NCBI GenBank assembly: GCA_016721505.1
Contig: JADKHX010000003.1
Coordinates: forward strand, 124,001-188,000
Length of the DNA: 64,000 nucleotides
DNA from: Rhodocyclaceae bacterium
GTDB taxonomy: Bacteria > Pseudomonadota > Gammaproteobacteria > Burkholderiales > Rhodocyclaceae
Direction of reading: 5' to 3'
Part shown: in pieces, positions 62,301 through 64,000 of the stretch
Numbering within the stretch: position 1 is the stretch's first letter
Layout: each line of letters begins with the position of its first letter
Program-made: the position numbers and the translations under genes
The notes under the pieces: generated by a model
The model's database searches: none
Told to the model about the DNA's origin: nothing
What the model saw: only the letters and a program-made list of their open reading frames with translations

Positions 62301-63324
62301 AGGCCAATACGCTGTGAATATGAACGGGACGACCGGCAGTCGCTGGGTTGAGCTACCAAAGGAGTTCAGCAATGTCGGCTCCGTCATGATTTTGGCGGGT
62401 ACCTACAACTACTATCAGACCAACCCCACTTTGTACGTCCGCGACGTGGCATTTGATACAAGTATAAACAGTGGTGCGGTAGCGATTGCGCCGGAGCTTA
62501 TCCAGTACACGCTGACCGATACCGATGGCGATAGTTCGACGGCATCATTGACCCTAAGTACCGTCACCAACAACCTTAGAGGGACTACCGGTAACGATAC
62601 GATCACCGGCACGAATGCCAATGATTACATCTCAGGACTTGACGGTGATGACACGATTAACGCTGGTACCGGTGCCGATATCATCGTCGGCGGCGCAGGT
62701 ATTGACACAATTCATGGGGATGCTGACGATGATGTCATCGCCGGTGGCACCGGCAACGATGTACTGTATGGCGACGCAGGCAGCGATATCCTGCGCGGCG
62801 ATGTCGGAGATGACACGCTGGACGGCGGCATTGGCGCAGATCGGCTCGAAGGGGGCGCCGGCACTGACACCTTGACGGGCGGCGACGGCACTGACACCCT
62901 CAGCGGCGGCGCTGGTAACGACACTTTGACGGGCGGTTTGTTGTCGGATACCTTTGAGTGGACACTTGGTGACGTTGGTGCCAGGGGTACGCCGGCGGTG
63001 GATACCATTACCGATTTCAATCCGGCGTCGCAAGCGAGCGGCGGCGATGTACTTGACTTGCGCGACTTATTGTCTGGGGAAAACCACACAGTTGGTACTG
63101 GCAACTTGGCGAACTTCCTGCACTTTGAACAGGTCGGCGCTGATGCCAAGGTGCATATCAGTTCTACCGGTGCATTTGGCGGTGGCTTCACTACGGGCGC
63201 GGAAGATCAGACCATCGTGCTGACAGGAGTCAATGTTTACACTGACCTCGGTCTTAGCGTCAATGCGACTGACCAGCAGGTCATTCAGGATCTGCTGACC
63301 AAGGGCAAGTTGATTGTTGACTAA
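20782..63324 (+). CDS. Giant LapA/BapA-like type I-secreted adhesin, broken by frameshifts
   Basis: One coding unit of about 42,543 bases (about 14,180 codons) runs from ATG 20782 to TAA 63322-63324. Order: retention module, linker, four diverged VCBS units, one diverged and 25 near-identical 103-residue units, a diverged Calx-beta-like stretch, about 81 VCBS units of 100 residues, cadherin-like region, VWA domain, about ten Calx-beta-like domains, RTX nonapeptides and a type I secretion signal. Translation is interrupted at more than 20 points. The largest open blocks are 20782-26388, 26397-34031, 34733-37126, 36984-39227, 40437-42830, 43139-44947, 47738-50494, 51928-53487 and 55822-63324. 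Every break is a small indel relative to neighbouring repeats and recurs at a few unit positions, so I treat the gene as one intact adhesin with consensus errors. Export through the LapB/LapC-like pair is inferred from adjacency. Confidence 0.85.
21112..21135 (+). other. Candidate LapG-type cleavage region with TSAG instead of TAAG
   Basis: Residues 111-118 read QETSAGGS. LapA-type proteins usually carry a di-alanine site (TAAG) at this place, just after the retention module, cut by the periplasmic protease LapG. Here the first alanine is serine (S114). The adjacent HSFVQLLRIAEAVTPL and HSFVQLSRIEEGVTPL, about 37 residues apart, are two copies of the sequence that normally follows the cleavage site. 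Confidence 0.5.
21397..22569 (+). repeat. Four diverged VCBS repeats
   Basis: Four units of roughly 97-100 residues each begin with a TLTS-A-T-x-L-T-E-T-N type strand (SVNITEND, ATANLTETN, TAQLTETN, SVNLVETN), pass through a GGTLVVSDLDS strand and a GTFGTFxxxxxGVWTY strand, and end SDGGxxTVTVNIxGTED. They are clearly related to the long array further on but are not homogenised with it, so they are older or exempt from its turnover. Confidence 0.8.
22827..22854 (+). repeat. Dispersed element-like sequence, copy 6 (inside adhesin)
   Basis: CTAGTTGGTGCTGGTGGCAC followed by GCTGTCA lies in the single diverged unit just before the 309-bp array. It encodes LVGAGGTLSP, an insertion of several residues compared with the regular units (NFENLLVGAGGTLSP against NFEALTTTSTVS). 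It is in the opposite coding orientation to copies 2-4. A chance resemblance is possible. Confidence 0.4.
22885..30608 (+). repeat. Tandem array of 25 units of 309 bp (103-residue Ig-like repeat)
   Basis: The unit begins DTTVVTLSASAGSVTEGGTI and contains NNPVTGSDLIVTLTGGVTIT, RSDEAYLQGTDTITKAITGT and FEALTTTSTVSTSVVDDA. Spacing is exactly 309 bases throughout: 25 x 309 = 7,725, and the array is one base short because of the single deletion near 26262. Differences between units are few and mostly synonymous (GAT/GAC, GAG/GAT, ACC/ACG). Amino-acid variation is limited to D/E in RSDxAY, T/A in DADxT and a few singletons. The unit is a beta-rich extracellular domain of the kind that forms rigid stalks in large adhesins. 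Confidence 0.93.
26397..34031 (+). CDS. Adhesin, second open block
   Basis: This open block carries the remaining 309-bp units, the diverged Calx-beta-like and VCBS transition, and about seven 300-bp units. Its true frame begins at the deletion near 26262; the first in-frame ATG is at 26397. It ends through a missing G near 33955 (GCAGGGTATGG where others have GCAGGGGTATGG). Confidence 0.78.
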   Translation: MTGGVTITIPVGSSSANSTAVATRSDEAYLQGTDTITKAITGTSGGNFEALTTTSTVSTSVVDDADTTVVTLSASAGSVTEGGTITYTASVNNPVTGSDLIVTLTGGVTITIPVGSSSANSTAVATRSDEAYLQGTDTITKAITGTSGGNFEALTTTSTVSTSVVDDADTTVVTLSASAGSVTEGGTITYTASVNNPVTGSDLIVTLTGGVTITIPVGSSSANSTAVATRSDEAYLQGTDTITKAITGTSGGNFEALTTTSTVSTSVVDDADTTVVTLSASAGSVTEGGTITYTASVNNPVTGSDLIVTLTGGVTITIPVGSSSANSTAVATRSDDAYLQGTDTITKAITGTSGGNFEALTTTSTVSTSVVDDADATVVTLSASAGSVTEGGTITYTASVNNPVTGSDLIVTLTGGVTITIPVGSSSANSTAVATRSDEAYLQGTDTITKAITGTSGGNFEALTTTSTVSTSVVDDADTTVVTLSASAGSVTEGGTITYTASVNNPVTGSDLIVTLTGGVTITIPVGSSSANSTAVATRSDDAYLQGTDTITKAITGTSGGNFEALTTTSTVSTSVVDDADTTVVTLSASAGSVTEGGTITYTASVNNPVTGSDLIVTLTGGVTITIPVGSSSANSTAVATRSDEAYLQGTDTITKAITGTSGGNFEALTTTSTVSTSVVDDADTTVVTLSASAGSVTEGGTITYTASVNNPVTGSDLIVTLTGGVTITIPVGSSSANSTAVATRSDEAYLQGTDTITKAITGTSGGNFEALTTTSTVSTSVVDDADTTVVTLSASAGSVTEGGTITYTASVNNPVTGSDLIVTLTGGVTITIPVGSSSANSTAVATRSDEAYLQGTDTITKAITGTSGGNFEALTTTSTVSTSVVDDADTTVVTLSASAGSVTEGGTITYTASVNNPVTGSDLIVTLTGGVTITIPVGSSSANSTAVATRSDEAYLQGTDTITKAITGTSGGNFEALTTTSTVSTSVVDDADTTVVTLSASAGSVTEGGTITYTASVNNPVTGSDLIVTLTGGVTITIPVGSSSANSTAVATRSDEAYLQGTDTITKAITGTSGGNFEALTTTSTVSTSVVDDADTTVVTLSASAGSVTEGGTITYTASVNNPVTGSDLIVTLTGGVTITIPVGSSSANSTAVATRSDEAYLQGTDTITKAITGTSGGNFEALTTTSTVSTSVVDDADTTVVTLSASAGSVTEGGTITYTASVNNPVTGSDLIVTLTGGVTITIPVGSSSANSTAVATRSDEAYLQGTDTITKAITGTSGGNFEALTTTSTVSTSVVDDADTTVVTLSASAGSVTEGGTITYTASVNNPVTGSDLIVTLTGGVTITIPVGSSSANSMAVATRSDEAYLQGTDTITKAITGTSGGNFEALTTTSTVSTSVVDDADTTVVSLSGDASVVEGASAIYTISLTSPAQSDVTVTLNYSGTAVNGADISGSTTVVILAGTSSTDFSITANEDLIAESTKSFTLTIGSAVGGNFENLVVAGIGSGGDITTLLFDNDSAPTIALVSAASAIEASNIVHTVTLSNASSSTTTFALNLTDVNAAGGGLDYTSTLNNSAFSNGVTISGGTITVPAGVTSFTVSVPTSIDSIDEANETYTLTVGGVAGAGTILDDDFSPVATDDIGAVSENATLIRATLTGVIQGAPGADSDADNATTSLIVGGVVVGAGVVTQGVGVATSLAGIYGHLTLEADGSYSYVADQGAANALGAGVTVTDVFTYTVIDPSNNVSNAATLTITVTGTNDAAIITPATTTLTETNAALTTGGTMVISDVDSASTFTALTAVAGSNSYGTFSMSTAGVWTYTANSAHDEFMAGSTYTDSVSVTSADGTISSITVNILGTNDAAVITPASTTLTESNVALTTGGTMVISDVDSASTFTALTAVAGSNSYGTFSMSTAGVWTYTANSAHDEFMAGSTYTDSVSVTSADGTVSSITVNILGTNDAAIITPAVDNLTESNVALTTGGTMVISDVDSASTFTALTAVAGSNSYGTFSMSTAGVWTYTANSAHDEFMAGSTYTDSVSVTSADGTVSSITVNILGTNDAAVITPASTTLTESNVALTTGGTMVISDVDSASTFTALTAVAGSNSYGTFSMSTAGVWTYTANSAHDEFMAGSTYTDSVSVTSADGTISSITVNILGTNDAAIITPAVDNLTESNVALTTGGTMVISDVDSASTFTALTAVAGSNSYGTFSMSTAGVWTYTANSAHDEFMAGSTYTDSVSVTSADGTVSSITVNILGTNDAAIITPAVDNLTESNVALTTGGTMVISDVDSATTFTALTAVAGSNSYGTFSMSTAGVWTYTANSAHDEFMAGSTYTDSVSVTSADGTISSITVNILGTNDAAVITPASTTLTESNVALTTGGTMVISDVDSASTFTALTAVAGSNSYGTFSMSTAGVWTYTANSAHDEFMAGSTYTDSVSVTSADGTVSSITVNILGTNDAAVITPAVDNLTESNVALTTGGTMVISDVDSASTFTALTAVAGSNSYGTFSMSTAGYGPTPPIARMTNSWPAAPTPIASA
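30609..31682 (+). other. Adhesin transition: Calx-beta-like and single VCBS domains
   Basis: Non-repetitive sequence between the two arrays. It contains a Calx-beta-like domain (GDASVVEGASAIYTISLTSP, then NEDLIAESTKSFTLTIG), a second one (AIEASNIVHTVTLSNASSST, then SIDEANETYTLTVGGV), and a longer VCBS domain starting SPVATDDIGAVSENATL and ending NAATLTITVTGT. The diversity here contrasts with the near identity on either side. Confidence 0.75.
31683..46683 (+). repeat. Tandem array A: 50 VCBS units of 300 bp
   Basis: The unit begins NDAAVITPAVDNLTESNVAL and contains GTMVISDVDSASTFTALTAV, TAGVWTYTANSAHDEFMAGS and SVSVTSADGTVSSITVNILG. Phase comparison of first and last units gives 50 units with a net one-base gain. 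About 13 indels occur, ten of them at the CCCCGGC(C)AG junction between units. Head variants are AVDNLTESN, ASTTLTESN, ATATLTESN and AVANLTESN. The last, preceded by GDAVITP, is a distinct cassette found at 38883, 41586 and 43388. The first unit has the head TTTLTETNAAL, typical of array B. Confidence 0.9.
46684..47791 (+). repeat. Hybrid and damaged VCBS units at the A/B array boundary
   Basis: Four units lie here with lengths 293, 300, 226 and 289 bases. The first is B-like (TETNLALTTSG, TTAGVWTY) with a damaged middle. The second is A-like (SAHDEFMAGSTYTDS) with a B-like head (TETNLAL). The third is badly degraded around 47330-47470, where the sequence no longer aligns cleanly with any unit. 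The fourth is B-like with several small deletions. Both a recombination boundary and an assembly collapse would look like this. Confidence 0.7.
47792..55881 (+). repeat. Tandem array B: 27 VCBS units of 300 bp
   Basis: The B unit differs from A in fixed positions: TETNAALTTSGTMVITDVDS, TTAGVWTYTANNAQNQFAAG, and DAVNVTSADGTTSSITVSIV. Twenty-seven units account for the length with a net loss of ten bases. Nine indels fall in this array, all at the same place in the unit, the CAGGGGTGTGGACC stretch (near 50367, 50965, 51262, 51863, 53363, 53661, 53957, 54558 and 55758). A sub-variant AGNNSRGTF replaces AGSNSYGTF in a few units near 50325, 53320, 53620, 54217 and 54816. Confidence 0.9.
55822..63324 (+). 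CDS. Adhesin, C-terminal open block
   Basis: This uninterrupted block of 2,500 codons shows that outside the homogeneous arrays the adhesin frame is intact. It holds the end of the last VCBS unit, the cadherin-like region, VWA domain, Calx-beta-like domains, RTX repeats and secretion signal, and ends KGKLIVD-stop at 63324. Confidence 0.85.
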   Translation: MNVTSADGTTSSITVSIVGTNDAPIANAVSNTGLEDPAAPIAITLTGSDIDGTVASFTVSTLPATGRLYYDAAKTLLVGVGDVIPAGTPTLYYQPLAEWSGVATFNYTATDNSGAASASATATITVTAVDDGTSIANADTITLPSGSTRFISIAELLGNDALFDGATITANTAPGSGTLVAVYDGFGVLTGYNYTPTGLVSSSFTYTITDNQPVPQTSTATVTLTVVNAVDDFATVSESALALGNGGGSAVATGNLINAPEAASAITQIVYNTVTYTPSGGLITIVTATGTLVVTAATGAYTYTLTSEASHGTPGSGTDTAVIQSFVYTKADTTSATLRVTIQDDEPTATNFTVDISESLLPAYSLVLVVDTSGSMTDQVQSIADDGTITLTTRMDMAKQGLISLISEYYSQTADVTVKLIQFESVATTLNGGLAYATKQDAIDAINLLTATGGTNYEDGLIQAKAAMLAGFDPTRQNIIYFLSDGNATSGNTTSPATADPPGYLQFITDNNIRSYGVGIGVGITNVSNLNAIHNVDADGDGIKEDAIIVPDLNKLDEELLSTVPSAFGGNVVAANGAQNVTFGADGGYIESVTLMLDSDASGSPDTSVTFTYDPTGAGTISHNAGAWLTGFPITGDNLTLAASRGFTYGTLVFNFATGDYTYYTAGEASEGDNFDLTFVAKDADGDSASAVQTINVVDGQPIAQSDTDTLKPFASYLDGNVITGLGTDGGASLGGQITEFSAQGGGVDKIVDEARISSIKFKTVDFDLTTTVVSAVAAGGTYSINSGTLTWNHDTNGSQLIFDRDGYYRYTPPAADVPNAAKGPELLVSNISVTEGTSPYAVFTIGLSEASPFATKLALVLTAGTATSGTDYGATLEVSSDGGSTWAAGTTASLAAGQTSVLVRAAIVDDGTLEGVEAFTLSATRLWGVTKNLSAVGTATITDDASVLPTVSISDVTVDEAAGTVTLVISASRAITGTAATVTYTTANDTATAGSDFTTTTGTATIAIGATYTTVTVPISNDAIFERGENFFVNLTSPANATLGDAQGVVTIRDDGTVYTLTPVLTVSNPTVVEGLNSHAVFNVSLSKASPVDTTLTLALTAGTATTPADYTGTTVEYSTNGGASWTAYGANVTLVAGMTSLLVRTPVANDSNSEGIEAFTLTATRTAGLTTAASAVGTATIVDDEAKPILTISDAPPVVEGGTATFNYTLSSAASANLTVNWTTSSGTATSGTDYTAVAAGTFTINAGTTTGTFTVTTLSNATLESAVEAFTVNASLNAASALNARVGNGTATGYIVDLNASLDPTYVVSNPTVGEAAAAGFATFSIDLSHASAVPVTLNLALAAVSATAGNDYTSSMEVSTNGGSSWSAAGATSVTVAAGATNALVRVPILNDSGYEAAGETFTLTVTNPVSTTTTNTTATGTATIISEDVRPFMYIVDAPPVVEGSTITFTVGLSAAAPASGINATVTYSNTAPTGLTGATGGASGSGGNTDYYNNNPSTQVALNIASGATTGTFTVGTRSAGADTDTEAFRATIALDAANTLLANLIDSQGFGYILDNADTGSAILVSDGVVAETATHATFEITLSDRNNTGSDMVLTLGLGGTATAGTDYTNSIEIRTWNFGTSTWSAWSTYSASMTILTGANYTHSAVEARVALTNDNLGEANETITLTATRTSGENPINTGDTFTGTITIVDDEVKPVVSVNDAAPVLEGGTASFTVSLSQASLQDITVNWTTAGGTATSGTDFTAVGAGTLTILAGSTTGTISVTTLANSDGAALENFTVTLTLPGSMTNVATLGDATATGYIVDPIAVESPTFVVSNPSMAEATNAVFEISLSKASDAAVTLDLALVSGTAISGSDFAAGLEVSTAGVGGPWTSATAVTIAAGSTTAWVRTTTTADGLSENNESFQLTATRTAGTTNNTSASGTATIVGDIAGLVPPVVSVADLFVDESAGTATVTISLSQAGSQSITVDWATADGTATQTYDYLASSGSVVFAPGEISKTLTINLVDDNVAEATQTVNVNLTLNAGSAGLATIGDAQAVVSIRDTDASQDVSVTFTTNPSASGITLAGIQRDSSVLNSGTVTYDAANGAGVSSSNDNPDDNALGDLERLLVTFDRATYPQGVEGVKFYLTRVGTGPVTFTIFDIHGNELGQYAVNMNGTTGSRWVELPKEFSNVGSVMILAGTYNYYQTNPTLYVRDVAFDTSINSGAVAIAPELIQYTLTDTDGDSSTASLTLSTVTNNLRGTTGNDTITGTNANDYISGLDGDDTINAGTGADIIVGGAGIDTIHGDADDDVIAGGTGNDVLYGDAGSDILRGDVGDDTLDGGIGADRLEGGAGTDTLTGGDGTDTLSGGAGNDTLTGGLLSDTFEWTLGDVGARGTPAVDTITDFNPASQASGGDVLDLRDLLSGENHTVGTGNLANFLHFEQVGADAKVHISSTGAFGGGFTTGAEDQTIVLTGVNVYTDLGLSVNATDQQVIQDLLTKGKLIVD
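55882..56900 (+). other. Adhesin cadherin-like / tandem-95-type region
   Basis: Begins NDAPIANAVSNTGLEDPAAP, then DIDGTVASFTVSTLPATGRL and LYYQPLAEWSGVATFNYTAT, a pattern typical of cadherin-like domains found with VCBS repeats. A second, related unit (ANADTITLPSGSTRFISIAE, LLGNDALFDGATI) follows, and then a third that starts VDDFATVSESALALGNGG. Confidence 0.65.
56905..57530 (+). other. Adhesin von Willebrand factor A (VWA) domain
   Basis: YSLVLVVDTSGSMTDQ (56914-56961) gives the DxSxS of a metal-ion-dependent adhesion site. The MIDAS threonine lies in ATGGTNYEDGL (near 57180) and the aspartate in IIYFLSDGNATSG (near 57270). The region is about 200 residues, normal for VWA. VWA domains near the C-terminus of type I-secreted adhesins are known ligand-binding modules; the ligand here is unknown. 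Confidence 0.88.
57531..58290 (+). other. Adhesin T1SS-143-like domain
   Basis: After the VWA domain comes NGAQNVTFGADGGYIESVTL, then RGFTYGTLVFNFATGDYTYY and FVAKDADGDSASAVQTINVV. The pattern GTLxFxFxTGDYTYxxP/A and KDADGDSASA is that of domains seen near the secretion end of RTX adhesins, often annotated as T1SS-143 repeats. The latter part (58020-58290) is of unknown type. Confidence 0.5.
58291..62000 (+). repeat. About ten diverged Calx-beta-like domains
   Basis: Successive domains begin near 58305, 58675, 59020, 59395, 59745, 60130, 60530, 60940, 61285 and 61660 with a strand such as VSNPTVVEGLNSHAVFNVSL or ISDAPPVVEGGTATFNYTLS. They contain GTATSGTDYT or similar and close with GTATIVDDE. 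The E-G/E-A and DYT/DFT acidic positions are those that bind calcium in Calx-beta domains. Units differ widely from each other, unlike the central arrays. Confidence 0.78.
62008..62575 (+). other. Adhesin domain of unknown type before the RTX repeats
   Basis: DVSVTFTTNPSASGITLAGI, ALGDLERLLVTFDRATYPQG, VTFTIFDIHGNELGQYAVNM and VGSVMILAGTYNYYQTNPTL form a beta-rich domain I do not recognise. It ends with the linker IQYTLTDTDGDSSTASLTLS. The composition would fit a carbohydrate-binding-like jelly roll, but this is a guess. Confidence 0.4.
62581..62945 (+). repeat. RTX nonapeptide repeats
   Basis: Glycine- and aspartate-rich nonapeptides of the GGxGxDxUx type: GTTGNDTITG, GLDGDDTINAGTGADIIVGG, GGTGNDVLYGDAGSDILRGD, GGIGADRLEGGAGTDTLTGG and GGAGNDTLTGG. 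About 13 turns form a calcium-dependent beta-roll. These fold only outside the cell in millimolar calcium and mark type I secretion substrates. Confidence 0.95.
62946..63324 (+). other. Type I secretion C-terminal signal region
   Basis: Following the RTX roll: SDTFEWTLGDVGARGTPAVD, TITDFNP, VLDLRDLLSGE, LHFEQVGADAKVHISSTGAF, QTIVLTGVNV and a last stretch ending KGKLIVD. This sequence is characteristic of the C-terminal T1SS target domain of LapA/VCBS adhesins, recognised by the ABC exporter. It is uncleaved. Confidence 0.85.
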
Positions 63325-63334
63325 GGCAGAGCGA

Positions 63335-63360
63335 GAGCGGGAATTTGGCAATTCCCGCTC
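63335..63360 (+). terminator. Perfect 11-bp hairpin after the adhesin
   Basis: GAGCGGGAATT (63335-63345) pairs exactly with AATTCCCGCTC (63350-63360) around a four-base TGGC loop, ten bases after the adhesin stop. There is no T run after it on the plus strand, so it may be a weak or bidirectional terminator, or an mRNA 3'-end stabiliser. The rest of the 236-base gap to the next gene holds only the 11-bp direct repeat and the dispersed element. Confidence 0.6.
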
Positions 63361-63500
63361 GTGCATCGGGGGGATGCCGCTAGTCGATGCCCTTTGTACT
63401 TCAGTCAATTGAATTGAGCACCACTACTAAGCTAAGCACGGAACTTAGTCCGACACAGGTCGGCGTATTGCTTTTGGGCTGAGTTGAAAACCGACCGATA

Positions 63501-63522
63501 TTGAGGCGACGTTGAGGCGACG
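63501..63522 (+). repeat. Tandem 11-bp direct repeat
   Basis: TTGAGGCGACG occurs twice without spacing, directly beside the dispersed element copy at 63524-63551. Function unknown. Confidence 0.6.
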
Positions 63523-63523
63523 C

Positions 63524-63551
63524 TAACGGCGTGTTACCAGCACCAACTGGC
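63524..63551 (-). repeat. Dispersed 28-bp element, copy 7 (intergenic, opposite orientation)
   Basis: On the minus strand it reads GCCA, GTTGGTGCTGGTAACACGCC, GTTA, one base different from copy 3 over 28 bases. It lies nine bases after the end of the gltI-like gene. Confidence 0.7.
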
Positions 63552-63560
63552 AGTTTGGGG

Positions 63561-64000
63561 TTATATCCCAGCGTCAGTCGGATTGCGTATTGCTTCTTTG
63601 AGCGCCTCGCTCATTGGGATTTGCAAGTTGGTATTGTTGGGCGGAATGGGCGACATAAACCATTTGTTGTACAGCGCTTCCATCTCGCCACTTTTCATCA
63701 TCGCGCGTAGTGAATTATCCACCACGGTTTTGAACTCGGGGTCGTCTCTGCGCATACTGATCCCGTAGGGCTCGAAGCCAAAATTTTCTTCAAGCAATTT
63801 CATGCTATCGCCGCTGGTCGAGTTGGCAATAAGTCCCGCCAAAATCGCGTCATCGATGACAAAAGCGTCGGCCTCTTTCTTGACAACTTGTAAGAACGAG
63901 TCACTGTGATCGCGGCCGTACTTTGCGAATACTGTAAGTTTGCGTGCCGCCATGGCGTTCTTGACCAATCGCTCCGACGATGTGCCGGCAGTGGTTACCA
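63561..64000 (-). CDS. gltI: Amino-acid ABC transporter substrate-binding protein, GltI-like (5' end outside window)
   Basis: The last 145 or so residues are present; the gene enters from the right edge. In frame from 64000 the translation reads VTTAGTSSERLVKNAMAARK, then KYGRDHSDSFLQVVKKEADA, FVIDDAILAGLIANS, YGISMRRDDPEFKTVVDNSL and YNKWFMSPIPPNNTNLQIPM, ending NPTDAGI. This matches the C-terminal lobe of the glutamate/aspartate periplasmic binding protein family (GltI/DEBP). The DDA-LAG and PIPP blocks are typical. The membrane and ATPase subunits (GltJKL) are not in the window, so the exact substrate is inferred from family resemblance. Confidence 0.82.
   Translation of the reverse strand, partial: VTTAGTSSERLVKNAMAARKLTVFAKYGRDHSDSFLQVVKKEADAFVIDDAILAGLIANSTSGDSMKLLEENFGFEPYGISMRRDDPEFKTVVDNSLRAMMKSGEMEALYNKWFMSPIPPNNTNLQIPMSEALKEAIRNPTDAGI

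Overview
The window looks like a chromosomal segment of a betaproteobacterium, most likely Burkholderiales and possibly Oxalobacteraceae-like. The evidence is the gene set and order (thiS-thiG, trmB, ubiB, argS followed by a SPOR protein, trhO, a gltI-type binding protein) and the moderate GC content. No rRNA, tRNA, CRISPR or insertion sequence was recognised.

Layout. (1) 1-4153, minus strand: a run of housekeeping genes read right to left: NodI-like ABC ATPase, NodJ-like permease, thiS, thiG, a small secreted protein, trmB, and the first codons of a membrane protein that resembles a GGDEF-family N-terminus. (2) 4302-5061, plus strand: a CPBP-family intramembrane protease. (3) 5226-9230, minus strand: ubiB, a VanZ-like protein, a MazG-like pyrophosphohydrolase, a [2Fe-2S] ferredoxin and an alpha/beta hydrolase, tightly packed. 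(4) 9348-11721, plus strand: argS and a SPOR protein. (5) 11705-16023, minus strand: six tightly packed genes (SDR, HCCA-isomerase-like, SDR, trhO, GDSL esterase, PIN). (6) 16233-63324, plus strand: a type I secretion and giant-adhesin locus. (7) 63561-64000, minus strand: the C-terminal part of a glutamate/aspartate-type periplasmic binding protein.

The adhesin locus covers about three quarters of the window. A LapB-like ABC exporter, a LapC/HlyD-like adaptor and a LuxR-type regulator with a degenerate receiver precede one reading unit of about 42.5 kb (about 14,180 codons). The adhesin has a LapA-type N-terminal retention module, four diverged VCBS repeats, 25 tandem 103-residue units, about 81 tandem 100-residue VCBS units, a cadherin-like stretch, a von Willebrand A domain, about ten Calx-beta-like domains, RTX nonapeptides and a type I secretion signal. 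The inferred role is a surface-retained adhesin exported through LapB/LapC and an outer-membrane TolC-type protein encoded elsewhere.

Sequence quality limits interpretation. Many genes with unmistakable family signatures carry single-base frameshifts, often at short homopolymers, and the adhesin is broken at more than 20 places that recur at the same positions of the repeat unit. I read these mainly as consensus errors of a long-read assembly, not as decay. A separate feature is a 28-bp DNA element, with six clear copies and one truncated copy, found both between genes and inside genes in different reading frames.
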